Shown here: positions 9,422 to 19,002 of the stretch, piece after piece | Position numbering within the stretch: position 1 is the first letter of the stretch | Layout of the letters: each line of letters begins with the position of its first letter | Origin: an uncultured Gammaproteobacteria bacterium | Lineage (GTDB): Bacteria; Pseudomonadota; Gammaproteobacteria; Pseudomonadales; Pseudohongiellaceae | NCBI GenBank assembly: GCA_903862645.1 | Contig: CAIOZF010000123.1 | Coordinates: forward strand, 1-51,693 | Direction: 5' to 3' | Length of the DNA: 51,693 nt | Notes under the pieces: model-generated | Databases searched by the model: none | Told to the model about the DNA's origin: nothing | What the model saw: only the letters and a program-made list of their open reading frames with translations | Position numbers and translations under genes: made by a program

Positions 9422-10858
9422 TTATTCTGCGGGTTGCCAGCCGCCGCCGAGGGCCTGATACAGGCTCACGGCGGTGTTGAGCTGTTGCAGCTTGCTGTCG
9501 AGATAGGCGTTACGACTGGAGAACAAGGTGTTCTGTGAAGTCAGCACCGTCTGGAACTCGGTAACCCCCTCCTCATAGCGCACCTGCGCAATACGGAATG
9601 ATTCCTCTGCAGCGCTGAGATTCTGCTGCGCCACGTTGACCTGCTCAGTCTGCAACTGAATGCTGCTGAGCAATACTTCGATCTCGTTGAAGGCCGCCAG
9701 CACGGTCCGACGATACGTCGACAGGCTGCTGTCCATTGTCAGTCGCGTCCTCTCCACAGTGCGTGTGCGCTGCCCGGTGTCGAGCAGTGTCTGCAATATG
9801 GCAGCGCTGGACCTGAAATACACATCCGGCGAGATCACCAGTTCAGACAAGGAAGTACTGCTCGTATTCAATCCCCCCGTCAGCGAGATACTCGGAAAAA
9901 AGTCACTGCGCGCGATGTCCAGCCCGGCCACTGTGCTGCGCAGTTGCGCCTCTGCCTGCACAAGATCCGGTCTGCGCAGCAGCAGCTCAGACGGCAACCC
10001 CGGCTGCACCTGAGGTACGGCAATATTGGCCAGCGTCTGTCCAGCAATGTCGAAACCCTGCACGCCTCGTCCACTCAGCAATGCCAGTGAGGCTCGCGCC
10101 GCCAGATCACTCTGCAACAGGCTGCTCAACGAAGCCCGTTCACGCTGCAATGCGATCTGCTGCTGCAAAGCCTCGATCGGCACGGCGACTCCCGCCGCCA
10201 CCCGCGCATTGGCGATCTCTGCGATGGCCTCGGCATTGGCCACGTTCTGACGCGCAGCGGCGGTCTTGTCGCGGATCAGCAGCAGCTGGAAATAGGTGGA
10301 GGCCGACGTCCCCAGCGTATTAAGCGCCACGTCAGCCACTTGCGCGGCTCGCGAATCATAGTCCGCCAGCGCCTGTGTATAGACCGCCGGCTTACTGAGA
10401 ATGTCTGTATAGCTGATGCTGCCGGCCACGTCGAACGGCGAGCCAGTGCTGCCGGAATTCTGCACACCGTCAACGCGGGTGTCGCTGTAGGAGGCGCCGG
10501 TGCCAATCGTCAGGCTCGCCCTGGGCAGCAGATTGAATTGTGCCTCGCGCAGATTGATCTGCGCCGCCTGCAGATTGCGCTGATTATTGGCCAGATCGAA
10601 ATTGCCGGTCTGCACCTGAGTGATCAACCCAGTCAGCTCCGCATCACCAAAACTCTCCCACCAGTTCACCGCTGGCCAGACCATGGCATCGGTGGTCACC
10701 GGCCCCAACCATGCGGCAGGGACATCAGACTGATCCAGCGGTGGCACTTCGCTTTGCAGAGCGCAACCGCTCAGCGCAGCAACGCTCAGTGACAACAGGG
10801 CGGCAACACAGGCTTTCCTTCCATACAGCTCTTTCATCTTGATGAAATTCCTATTCAT
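9422..10858 (-). CDS. RND/MacAB-type outer membrane factor lipoprotein (NodT family)
   Basis: A 478-residue TolC-like channel component. The N terminus is a lipoprotein signal with lipobox ALSGC. Two outer-membrane-efflux repeats of long heptad-rich helices follow (for example NQRNLQAAQINLREAQFNL and TEQVNVAQQNLSAAEESFR), with PGLPSELLLRRPDLVQAEAQLRS between them, a hallmark of NodT-type proteins. The start overlaps the macB stop by 8 bases; an in-frame ATG at 10837 (MKELYGRK), with AGGAA ten bases upstream, is an equally good start. With MacA and MacB it would complete a dedicated tripartite pump, unlike E. coli MacAB, which borrows TolC. Confidence 0.92.
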   Translation of the reverse strand: MNRNFIKMKELYGRKACVAALLSLSVAALSGCALQSEVPPLDQSDVPAAWLGPVTTDAMVWPAVNWWESFGDAELTGLITQVQTGNFDLANNQRNLQAAQINLREAQFNLLPRASLTIGTGASYSDTRVDGVQNSGSTGSPFDVAGSISYTDILSKPAVYTQALADYDSRAAQVADVALNTLGTSASTYFQLLLIRDKTAAARQNVANAEAIAEIANARVAAGVAVPIEALQQQIALQRERASLSSLLQSDLAARASLALLSGRGVQGFDIAGQTLANIAVPQVQPGLPSELLLRRPDLVQAEAQLRSTVAGLDIARSDFFPSISLTGGLNTSSTSLSELVISPDVYFRSSAAILQTLLDTGQRTRTVERTRLTMDSSLSTYRRTVLAAFNEIEVLLSSIQLQTEQVNVAQQNLSAAEESFRIAQVRYEEGVTEFQTVLTSQNTLFSSRNAYLDSKLQQLNTAVSLYQALGGGWQPAE

Positions 10859-12902
10859 TCGCGAGTGCCTGCACCGGGTCCATGCGCGCTGCCTTGCGGG
10901 CCGGCATGAAACCGAAAACCAGACCAGTCCCTGCAGAGCAGCAGAATGCCATCACTATGGGGCTGGTCGTGAACTTAATAGGCGCACCGACCTGCGCCAG
11001 CAGCAGTCCGATACCCACTCCAGCTGCCACACCGATGACACCTCCCAAGGCGGACACCACAATGGCTTCCGAAAGAAACTGCGAGAGAATGTCAGATTGC
11101 CGAGCACCGGTGGCCATGCGGATACCGATCTCACGGGTTCGCTCGGTCACCGACACCAGCATGATATTCATCACCCCGATGCCACCCACCAATAGAGAGA
11201 TGGCCCCTATCGAGCCGAGCAACATGGTAAAAATGTCCTTCGACGCAGACACCGTGTCGAGCAGTTCGGCACTATTGAAGACGCGGAAGTCCTGGGTGCC
11301 ATGCCGCACCGTCATGAACTCCACCAGATTGGCTTCGGTCATATTGATCTGCTCGATGTCTGCCACCGCCACGGAAATTGAGCGCGCAACGCGTGTCCCA
11401 AACAGACGCAGCGCCCCTGTCTGGAGCGGCACAAAGACGGCATCGTCCTGATCTGCGCCGTTGAAACCACCCCCGCCCTTGCGCGTCAGCACCCCGATGA
11501 TCTGGAACGGTATGTTGCGAATCAGGATGTACTCGCCCAACGGATCGGAGCCATCCGGGAACATCTCATTCGCCACCGTTGCCCCCAGCACCGCTACAGA
11601 GGCATAGGTGTCGCTGTCCTCACGGGTGAAATAGATACCACGGGCCAAGGGCCAGCTGCGGATATCCGGCATGTTCTCACTGTTCGCTGTCACGTTGGTC
11701 GAATAGTCCTGCCGCCCGAAACGCACCGTATAGTTTCCCTGAATCTCCGGTAGCGTGCCCAGCACATTGGGCACGCCCTCGGTGATCGCATCGGCGTCCT
11801 CGAAGGTCAGGGTCGAGGGCGCATTACGCCGTCCCTCGACGCGCGCCGGCTGCAAGGTGAGCATATTGGTGCCGATAGAACTGATGCGCTCGACGATCAT
11901 GTCTCCGGCACCCTCGCCGATAGCCAGCATGGCCACCACCGAAGCGACGCCAATGACGATTCCGAGCAAAGTCAGAACCGTGCGAAAAAGGTTCGCGGTG
12001 AGCGAACGCAGAGCCATGCGGATAGCTTCCCCAACGCTGGCAAGTGGCGAGGTGACGCGGCGACTCATCAGCATTTCACGCAGTTTGCTGTTGCTGTCGT
12101 GAGGCACGTCGGGCCGCTCACGATGGCGATCCTTGACCACCTCACCATCGCTGAACTCAATGATGCGGTCGGCGTTTTCGGCCAGCTTAGGGTCGTGGGT
12201 GATGATGATCACCGTGTGACCCTGGCGAGCGAGACTCTTGAGCAGGTTGATGACTTCCACGCCGCTCTTCGAATCCAGTGCCCCGGTCGGTTCATCGGCG
12301 AGGATGATGTTGCCGCCATTGATCATGGCACGCGCGATGGAGACACGTTGCTGCTGACCGCCGGAGAGCTGACTGGGGCGGTGATCCATGCGGTCGCCAA
12401 GCCCGAGAGAAGTCAGCAGTGCTTCCGCCTTGATGCGCCTTTCGCTGCCACTCAAGCCAGCATAGATCGCAGGAATCTCGACGTTCTCAAGCGCTGTGGA
12501 GTGAGGCAGCAGGTTGTAGCTCTGGAACACGAAACCGAAGGCCTCACGGCGCAGCCAGGCTAGATCGTCCGGCCCGAAGTCGCGAATGTCGCGGCCGCCG
12601 AACAAATAGGTGCCGGCCGTGGGCTTATCCAGACAGCCGAGAATATTCATCATCGTGGACTTGCCGGAACCGGACTGCCCGACGATAGCCACAAACTCGC
12701 CAACATGAATCTTCAGATCGATGCCGCGCAGCGCATGCACTTCGACACCGCCGCCGGTGATGAAGGTGCGCCTGATCCCGCGCAATTCGATAATGGGAAT
12801 CTGGTTGATATCGTCGGCGGTATTGTAGGCAGCCTGATTCGCACGCCCCTCAGGTCGCCGCGCGGAACCGGGCATGCCACCATCGAGAATCGCCGTGCTC
12901 AT
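10851..12902 (-). CDS. macB: MacB-type ABC efflux ATPase/permease
   Basis: A 683-residue fused ATPase-permease of the MacB class. After a 38-residue N-terminal extension, the nucleotide-binding domain shows Walker A GQSGSGKST, signature LSGGQQQR and Walker B IILADEPTGALD. The membrane domain has one helix near residue 320, a large periplasmic domain, then three helices near the C terminus (including LLVGGIGVMNIMLVSVTERTREIG). Such proteins act as mechanotransmitters that push periplasmic substrates (macrolides, peptides, haem precursors) through the outer membrane channel. The start overlaps the macA stop by 4 bases (ATGA), and its own stop overlaps the next gene. Confidence 0.95.
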   Translation of the reverse strand: MSTAILDGGMPGSARRPEGRANQAAYNTADDINQIPIIELRGIRRTFITGGGVEVHALRGIDLKIHVGEFVAIVGQSGSGKSTMMNILGCLDKPTAGTYLFGGRDIRDFGPDDLAWLRREAFGFVFQSYNLLPHSTALENVEIPAIYAGLSGSERRIKAEALLTSLGLGDRMDHRPSQLSGGQQQRVSIARAMINGGNIILADEPTGALDSKSGVEVINLLKSLARQGHTVIIITHDPKLAENADRIIEFSDGEVVKDRHRERPDVPHDSNSKLREMLMSRRVTSPLASVGEAIRMALRSLTANLFRTVLTLLGIVIGVASVVAMLAIGEGAGDMIVERISSIGTNMLTLQPARVEGRRNAPSTLTFEDADAITEGVPNVLGTLPEIQGNYTVRFGRQDYSTNVTANSENMPDIRSWPLARGIYFTREDSDTYASVAVLGATVANEMFPDGSDPLGEYILIRNIPFQIIGVLTRKGGGGFNGADQDDAVFVPLQTGALRLFGTRVARSISVAVADIEQINMTEANLVEFMTVRHGTQDFRVFNSAELLDTVSASKDIFTMLLGSIGAISLLVGGIGVMNIMLVSVTERTREIGIRMATGARQSDILSQFLSEAIVVSALGGVIGVAAGVGIGLLLAQVGAPIKFTTSPIVMAFCCSAGTGLVFGFMPARKAARMDPVQALANE

Positions 12903-14365
12903 CGGAAGCCTCCGGGGATCACGCCACGCGGAATACCCATCCCTTGATTGCTAGCGTTGCTGTCCGGCTCCGGTGCAGCCTGCAGGATACCAGCCACCAC
13001 CTGCTCACCCTCCGCGAGTCCGGAAATGACCTCGGCACTCACGCGACTGGTGAGGCCCACGACCACGTCACGCACCTGTTCGATGCCGTCTGCCGCGATG
13101 ACCCGCACCGTGGCCGGACGTCTGGCCCCCACTTCCCCTTGCGCGGCACCCGGGCGTTGGCGGCGGGCACCATTGGCGCCCGCCGGACGCTGGCCGGACT
13201 GCACCGCCTGACGCATCGCCGCCGCAGCAGCATCGGCATTCACCGGGCCACCACTGATAGCCCCGGCAGCGGCATCACTGCCAGCGCCTCCCGGGGTGGC
13301 GCCCCTGCGGGCTGCGTCCATTGCCCTGCCCTCGGTCGGCAGTCCCGGCTCGGCAAAGGTCAGCGCGCCCACCGGCACCGTCAGCACATTGCGCGCTGCA
13401 GAGGTCACGAAGAAGACCTGTGCGGTCATCTCCGGCAGCAAGGATCCGTCGCTGTTTTCAACATCGAACAAGCCGGTGTAAAGCACCACGTTGTTCTCGA
13501 TCACTGGTGTTGGCAACACCTGACGCAGTGTTCCGACCCAGCGGCGGTCACCGCCACTCAGGGTGGTGAAATAGATATCCATGCCAGTCTTCATGTTGCC
13601 GATGTCGGCCTCGGAGATCTCGGTCTGCACCGTCATGGTGGAAAGGTCTGCGACGCGCAAAATAGTGGGTGCCTGCTGATTGGCATTGAGGGTGCGCCCC
13701 TCGTTCATCTCGATAGAGACAACCGTGCCCGAGATCGGCGCATAGATGCGGGTGAACTCAAGCTGGGTCTCTTCGGAATTCAGCGTGGAACGGCTTTGTT
13801 GAATCTGCCGTTCCAATTGGATGACGTTGGCCTCGGCGCTGGCGAGGTTGGCCGTGGCGGTGTCGTAGTCCTGCTGGCTGGTGGCATTGGCCGCCATCAG
13901 ACGTTCCTGACGCTGGGCGTTGGCCCTGGACAGAACCAAGCTAGCTCGTCGCGAGCTGACCTGCGCCTCTTGGGCGGCAAGCGCTGCACGGCTGGCCTCC
14001 ACACGGCTGACCTGGGTACGCGCATCGATTTCCGCCAGCAGCTGACCGGACTCTACCCTGTCGCCCACCTCAGCGTGCAACTTCTGCAGCTGACCGGATA
14101 CCTGGGCACCGACATCCACAAAAATACTGGGCTTCAGGCTGCCTGCCGAGGAGATCGTGTTCTCGATATCACCGACAGTCACGGTGGCGATCAGCGGCTG
14201 ATCGACGATCTGCTCCTCGTCATCCTGCAAATACACGTACAGACCCAGGACGGCCAGCAGCACGATGCTGATCAGGCCCCATCTGCGGCCACCTTTCCGC
14301 CTGCCAGGAGGGGTGAGAATTGGGGAATCCTGAGCTTCGGACTGGCTGTCGCGTTCCATCTTCAT
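12899..14365 (-). CDS. macA: MacA-type periplasmic adaptor
   Basis: A 488-residue membrane-fusion protein. One N-terminal membrane anchor (GLISIVLLAVLGLYVYLQ) is followed by a split lipoyl domain (SAGSLKPSIFVDVGAQVSG and APISGTVVSI), a coiled-coil hairpin of about 90 residues, then beta-barrel and membrane-proximal domains. Residues about 339-417, in the membrane-proximal part, are an Ala/Gly/Arg/Pro-rich low-complexity insert not usual in MacA. I chose the ATG at 14365 (AAGGA six bases upstream) over a TTG at 14383. It connects MacB to the outer membrane factor. Confidence 0.93.
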   Translation of the reverse strand: MKMERDSQSEAQDSPILTPPGRRKGGRRWGLISIVLLAVLGLYVYLQDDEEQIVDQPLIATVTVGDIENTISSAGSLKPSIFVDVGAQVSGQLQKLHAEVGDRVESGQLLAEIDARTQVSRVEASRAALAAQEAQVSSRRASLVLSRANAQRQERLMAANATSQQDYDTATANLASAEANVIQLERQIQQSRSTLNSEETQLEFTRIYAPISGTVVSIEMNEGRTLNANQQAPTILRVADLSTMTVQTEISEADIGNMKTGMDIYFTTLSGGDRRWVGTLRQVLPTPVIENNVVLYTGLFDVENSDGSLLPEMTAQVFFVTSAARNVLTVPVGALTFAEPGLPTEGRAMDAARRGATPGGAGSDAAAGAISGGPVNADAAAAAMRQAVQSGQRPAGANGARRQRPGAAQGEVGARRPATVRVIAADGIEQVRDVVVGLTSRVSAEVISGLAEGEQVVAGILQAAPEPDSNASNQGMGIPRGVIPGGFR

Positions 14366-14539
14366 GCAAATATCCTTCAACAACTTGAATGGGAAATTGA
14401 TCTGATTGGATGCTGGTACGCAATCTGCAGCATAACCCGTCGTTGCTGGCGCCCGACAAATCGTGCCAATCGGTGACAGCTTGCCTGCGCATTCCTGTCA
14501 TGCGTTCTTCCAGCGACCGCTTTTCTGTATCATGGCGCC

Positions 14540-15769
14540 ATGCTCAATATTCTCTGGCTCAGCTTCTTCCTGCTCGCATTCGTTGCCGCCCTCTGGCAAT
14601 GGCTGTCGGGCACCAATCCCGAAGTATTCAGCCAGCTCATCGCGGCAACCTTCGAGATGTCGAGTCTTGCAGTAGAGATCGCCATGGGGCTGATTGGCGT
14701 CATGGCACTGTGGCTTGGGTTGTTCAAGATCGCGGAGCACAGCGGCCTCATCGCCGTCATCGCCTGCGCCATGGGGCCTTTGTTCTCGCGACTGATGCCA
14801 GAGGTGCCGCCCAATCATCCCGCCATCGGCTCCGTCACCATGAATCTGGCCGCCAACTTCCTCGGTCTGGACAACGCCGCCACCCCGATGGGTCTGAAGG
14901 CGATGAATGATCTGCAAGAACTGAATCCGGACAAGGACACGGCCACCAATGCCCAGATCCTGTTTCTGGTTCTCAACACTTCCTCAGTGACCCTGTTGCC
15001 CGTGACAATCTTTCTCTACCGGGCACAACAGGGTTCGCCAGAGCCAGCCGCCGTGTTTCTGCCGATTCTCATGGCGACCTCGGCCTCGACCCTGGTCGGC
15101 CTCATCAGCATCGCCTGGATTCAGAAACTGCGCCTGCATGACCCCGTGGTACTGGCCTGGTTCGGCGGCTTTGCGGTATTCATGGCGGCACTGCTGAGCT
15201 GGATCGTCGGCCTGCCCGGCGACGTGCTCTCCACTCGCTCTGCCCTGATCGGCAACTTGCTGCTGTTCAGCGTCATCGTGTTGTTTCTGGTCTCCGGCAT
15301 ACAGCGCAAACTCGACTGCTATTCATTGTTCATCGAAGGGGCTAAAGAAGGCTTCACCGTCGCCATCAAGATCATCCCCTTCCTGCTGGCCATGCTGGTG
15401 GGGATAGGCGTATTCCGCGCCAGCGGCTGTCTCGACATTCTGCTGGAAGGCATTCGGGCACTCGTCTCGGTGCTGGGCATCGATACGCGCTTCGTCGATG
15501 CGCTGCCGACCGCGTTTATGAAACCGCTGAGCGGCAGCGGTGCCCGCGCGATGATGCTGGAGACCATGAATACCTTCGGGGTGGACTCTTTCGCCGCGCG
15601 CATGGCGGCCACCATTCAGGGCAGCACGGAGACAACCTTCTACGTGCTGGCGGTCTACTTCGGCAGCGTCGGCATCCGCAAAACCCGCCATGCCATCAGC
15701 TGCGGCCTGCTGGCCGACCTGGCTGGCATCAGCACCGCCATCTTCGCAAGTTACTGGTTCTTCGGCTGA
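14540..15769 (+). CDS. SpmA-SpmB fusion (nucleoside-recognition/gate-domain membrane protein)
   Basis: A 409-residue membrane protein. The N-terminal half matches spore maturation protein A (GPLFSRLMPEVPPNHPAIGS, MNLAANFLGLDNAATPMGLKAM). The C-terminal half matches SpmB (EGAKEGFTVAIKIIPFLLAML, FMKPLSGSGARAMM, GSTETTFYVLAVYFGS). Each half carries a gate (nucleoside-recognition) domain. Sporulating Firmicutes have two genes; a single fused gene is known in many Gram-negatives, where its role is unclear and may be transport. There is no evident Shine-Dalgarno before this ATG, and a -10-like TGTATCAT lies just upstream, so a leaderless message is possible. It is divergent from macA. Confidence 0.88.
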   Translation: MLNILWLSFFLLAFVAALWQWLSGTNPEVFSQLIAATFEMSSLAVEIAMGLIGVMALWLGLFKIAEHSGLIAVIACAMGPLFSRLMPEVPPNHPAIGSVTMNLAANFLGLDNAATPMGLKAMNDLQELNPDKDTATNAQILFLVLNTSSVTLLPVTIFLYRAQQGSPEPAAVFLPILMATSASTLVGLISIAWIQKLRLHDPVVLAWFGGFAVFMAALLSWIVGLPGDVLSTRSALIGNLLLFSVIVLFLVSGIQRKLDCYSLFIEGAKEGFTVAIKIIPFLLAMLVGIGVFRASGCLDILLEGIRALVSVLGIDTRFVDALPTAFMKPLSGSGARAMMLETMNTFGVDSFAARMAATIQGSTETTFYVLAVYFGSVGIRKTRHAISCGLLADLAGISTAIFASYWFFG

Positions 15770-15901
15770 GCGCTTCGTCGCAGCTCAATTGTGCTTTCCG
15801 GGAAATTGTGGTTTCATCCGGAAGCGTTGAAGATCACTGAAAGACTTGTCCAGAAACCCAATAAAAACAGGCAATTGCCACAACAAGAAGATCTGAGCAG
15901 C

Positions 15902-16984
15902 ATGGGTAATCAGCACCAATCCATCGGCAACTCCCGTCATGAATCGCGTCCCGGCAGCAAATGGCGTCCTCTCTTGCTCGCACTGTGCCTGCCGGCCCTG
16001 CTCATCGGCTGTTCGGAGCAGCTGGCCGCCAACCGCCCCTATATTCTCACGACCGCTACCGTCGGCGGCGCTTACTATCCGATCGGCGTGGCCATGGCCA
16101 CCATCTCCAAGTCCCAGCTGCAACGCACCCACAACATCTCGCTCTCCGCCATCAGTTCGGCCGGCTCACTGGAAAACGTCAAACTGCTGCGCGACAACGA
16201 GGCCCAGTTCGCGATCCTGCAGGGCCTCTTCGCTGCCTGGGCATGGAACGGTGAAGGGCCGGTGCGCAATCCGCAGAGCGAGATGCGCAGCATCAGCGCG
16301 ATGTGGCTGAACGTCGAACACTTCGTGCTGCTGACAGAACTGGTCAAGAACGGCACGCTCAGCGATTTCGGCACCTTGCAGGGCGAACGCGTCGTGCTCG
16401 GCGCCCGCAACTCCGGCGCCGATCAGTCCGGACGTTACATTCTCGAGCAACTGGGCATCGACTACGAGAGCGCCATGACCTTCGGCTACATGGGCTATGA
16501 GGCAGCTGCCAACGCCATGCAGGATGGCAATGTCGCCGGTATCAACGTCCCGGCCGGAGCGCCAGCCAGCGCCATCACCCAGGCCTTCGCGCAGATGGGG
16601 GATGACATCACCCTGCTGACTTTCTCGCAACAGGAACTTGACACGCTGAACAGCCGCTACCCGCTGTGGGACTGGTATGACTTTGCCCCCGGCACCTATC
16701 CGAATCAGGACGCTGCGATGCGCTCCATCGCTTCTCCCAATGTGCTGGTGGTGCGCGCCGATATCCCCGACGAAGCTGTCTATCAGATCACCAAGATGAT
16801 CTGGGAAAACCTCGGCACGATGCAGGACATTCACGCAGCGACCAAGGACATGCGTCTGGAGATTGCCCTCAAGGGCCTGGCCGCGCCCCTGCACCCCGGC
16901 GCCCTGCGTTACTACCGTGAACAGGGACTCGAAATTCCTCCCCATTTGTTGTTGGACCCGCAGCAGGAGCGGTCAGCCCCATGA
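15902..16984 (+). CDS. TRAP transporter TAXI-family binding lipoprotein
   Basis: A 360-residue solute-binding protein of the TAXI class of TRAP transporters. After a 30-residue hydrophilic-basic stretch there is a hydrophobic signal ending LLIGC, a lipobox, so it is probably lipid-anchored rather than free in the periplasm. TAXI blocks include TTATVGGAYYPIGVAMA, ISAISSAGSLENVKLL, EAQFAILQG and LGARNSGADQSGRYIL. TAXI systems import organic acids such as glutamate or 2-oxoglutarate; the substrate here is not readable. I chose the ATG at 15902 because the longer frame to 15791 would bury the signal. The stop overlaps the permease start by 4 bases. Confidence 0.9.
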   Translation: MGNQHQSIGNSRHESRPGSKWRPLLLALCLPALLIGCSEQLAANRPYILTTATVGGAYYPIGVAMATISKSQLQRTHNISLSAISSAGSLENVKLLRDNEAQFAILQGLFAAWAWNGEGPVRNPQSEMRSISAMWLNVEHFVLLTELVKNGTLSDFGTLQGERVVLGARNSGADQSGRYILEQLGIDYESAMTFGYMGYEAAANAMQDGNVAGINVPAGAPASAITQAFAQMGDDITLLTFSQQELDTLNSRYPLWDWYDFAPGTYPNQDAAMRSIASPNVLVVRADIPDEAVYQITKMIWENLGTMQDIHAATKDMRLEIALKGLAAPLHPGALRYYREQGLEIPPHLLLDPQQERSAP

Positions 16985-18981
16985 AATCTCCGTTGTTGCG
17001 CTGGGCCGCATTCCTGTTTGCCTTGTTCCATGTCTACACCAATGTCTTCGCGTCACTCTCGGAGCTGTGGTTCTCTGCGATCCACTTCGGCGGCTTCTGC
17101 GCGCTTTGTGCGCTGATGGACAATGAAACCAACGCCGACGGGCAGCGCCCCGGGCGACTGCGCCAGGGCATCAACATCGCTCTGGCGCTGCTGGCCGTGG
17201 CGGTTCCGGCCTACCTGATTCTGTTCGAGGATGCACTCTATGCCCGCGAGGCCGAGTTCGTATTCGCGGACTATCTGGTTGCGGGAGTCGCGGTGCTGCT
17301 GGCAATCGAATTCACCCGCCGCACCTCCGGCTGGTTCACGCCAGTGCTGATTGCTGTGTCTCTGTGCTACATGCTGTTCCTCGGGCGCTACACGCCCGGC
17401 ATCTTCTCCTTCCCGGGACTGAGTCTGGAGACAGTGCTCTATCGCAGCTTCTTCAGTGCCGAAGGGATGTTTGGCAGCACGGCCAATATCTCGGCCACCT
17501 ATGTCTTCATGTTCATCCTGTTCGGCTCCTTCCTGCTCAAGTCCGGGGCTGGTGACTTCATTGTGAAGCTCGCCCGCTGTCTGGCCGGGCGCTTTGTCGG
17601 CGGGGCGGGCATGGTCGCGGTCGTGGGTTCCGGCCTGATGGGGTCTGTGTCCGGGTCAGCGGTTGCAAACGTCGTCTCCACCGGCGTCATCACGATCCCG
17701 ATGATGAAGCGCTCCGGGTTTCCTGCCCAGTTCGCGGCCGGAGTGGAGGCCGCAGCCTCTACTGGTGGGGCGTTGATGCCGCCGATCATGGGCGCCGGGG
17801 CCTTCGTCATGGCGGGCTATACCCAGATTCCTTACACCCAGATCGTCGCGGTCTCGGTGCTGCCCGCGCTGTTGTACTTCCTGACAGTGGCGTTCTTCGT
17901 GCGCATTGAGGCGAAGCGCCTTGGCATCACCCCGGAAAAACTGGAGAAGGGGGAGAGCGCCGGCGCCGTGCTCCGCGAAGGCTGGCAGTTCATTCTGCCG
18001 CTGGGCGTACTGGTGGGGGGGCTGATGCTGGGCTATACCGCAATCCTGTCCGCCGTCTTTGCCATCTTCGCCTGCATCGTGGCCTCATGGTTGTCGCCCA
18101 CCCCGATGAAATGGCAGGAGTGCTTCGATGCCTGCGTCGATGGGGTGAAAGGCACGATCATGACGGCCTTGTTGCTGGTCGCCATCGGCCTCGTCATCAA
18201 TGTCGTGATCACCACGGGAGTGGGCAACGCCTTCTCGCTGATGATTGTGGAATGGGCGCAGGGCAGCCTCTTCATGACCCTGGTGCTGGTGGCACTGGCG
18301 TCTTTGATCCTCGGCATCGGTCTGCCCGTGACCGCCGCCTATATCGTACTGGCGACGCTGTCTGCCCCGATGATCTACGACCTGATCGCGCAGGACTACC
18401 TGCTGCAGGCACTGCAGGCCACCGACTTGCCTACCAGCGTCCGGGCTACGCTGAGCCTGTTCGGCGGCGACCCGGTGGTGGCGCTGCGGGAGATGCCGCT
18501 GGAGATGCGCCAGTTGCTGCGCACAGAATTGCTCGACCCGACGCTGCTGGCCGGCATGCTGCTCAGCTCTCACCTGATCATCTTCTGGTTGTCGCAGGAC
18601 AGCAACGTCACGCCCCCGGTCTGTCTTGCCGCCTTCGCAGCGGCAGGCATCGCTGGCACCAACCCGAATGCCACCGGCATGACGGCATGGAAACTGGCGA
18701 AGGGCCTCTATCTGGTGCCATTGCTGTTTGCTTATTCACCACTGATCACAGGCACCTGGCCCGAACGGCTCAGTGTGTTCTTCTGGGCGTGCATGGGTTT
18801 GTATGCAGCGGCTGGATTCCTGCAGTGGCGTCTGGAGAAACCCCTGAACCCACTCACCGCCATGATGCTTCTGGTGGCAGCTGTCTTGATGATGTGGTAT
18901 CCCTTTGGAATCGCGTATCATGCGGTGGGCGCGGCGTTGCTGTTCGGCGTCATTTTCTGGCAGAAACGCAGTATTGCCTGA
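16981..18981 (+). CDS. TRAP transporter fused permease (DctQ-DctM)
   Basis: A 666-residue polytopic protein in which the small (4-helix) and large (12-helix) TRAP subunits are fused, the form that usually pairs with TAXI binding proteins. Large-subunit signatures include GSGLMGSVSGSAVANVVSTG, GGALMPPIMGAGAFVMAG and LGIGLPVTAAYIVLATL. The C-terminal region contains TPPVCLAAFAAAGIAGTNPNATG, also typical of fused DctQM. It uses an ion gradient to import the ligand delivered by the lipoprotein encoded immediately upstream (4-base overlap). Confidence 0.95.
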   Translation: MKSPLLRWAAFLFALFHVYTNVFASLSELWFSAIHFGGFCALCALMDNETNADGQRPGRLRQGINIALALLAVAVPAYLILFEDALYAREAEFVFADYLVAGVAVLLAIEFTRRTSGWFTPVLIAVSLCYMLFLGRYTPGIFSFPGLSLETVLYRSFFSAEGMFGSTANISATYVFMFILFGSFLLKSGAGDFIVKLARCLAGRFVGGAGMVAVVGSGLMGSVSGSAVANVVSTGVITIPMMKRSGFPAQFAAGVEAAASTGGALMPPIMGAGAFVMAGYTQIPYTQIVAVSVLPALLYFLTVAFFVRIEAKRLGITPEKLEKGESAGAVLREGWQFILPLGVLVGGLMLGYTAILSAVFAIFACIVASWLSPTPMKWQECFDACVDGVKGTIMTALLLVAIGLVINVVITTGVGNAFSLMIVEWAQGSLFMTLVLVALASLILGIGLPVTAAYIVLATLSAPMIYDLIAQDYLLQALQATDLPTSVRATLSLFGGDPVVALREMPLEMRQLLRTELLDPTLLAGMLLSSHLIIFWLSQDSNVTPPVCLAAFAAAGIAGTNPNATGMTAWKLAKGLYLVPLLFAYSPLITGTWPERLSVFFWACMGLYAAAGFLQWRLEKPLNPLTAMMLLVAAVLMMWYPFGIAYHAVGAALLFGVIFWQKRSIA

Positions 18982-19002
18982 TCACAACAACGGTTCTCGA
19001 AA

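Noticed and set aside
12944-14476. Long plus-strand frame opposite macA (510 codons)
   Set aside because: It is antisense to a clear MacA adaptor and has no family resemblance.
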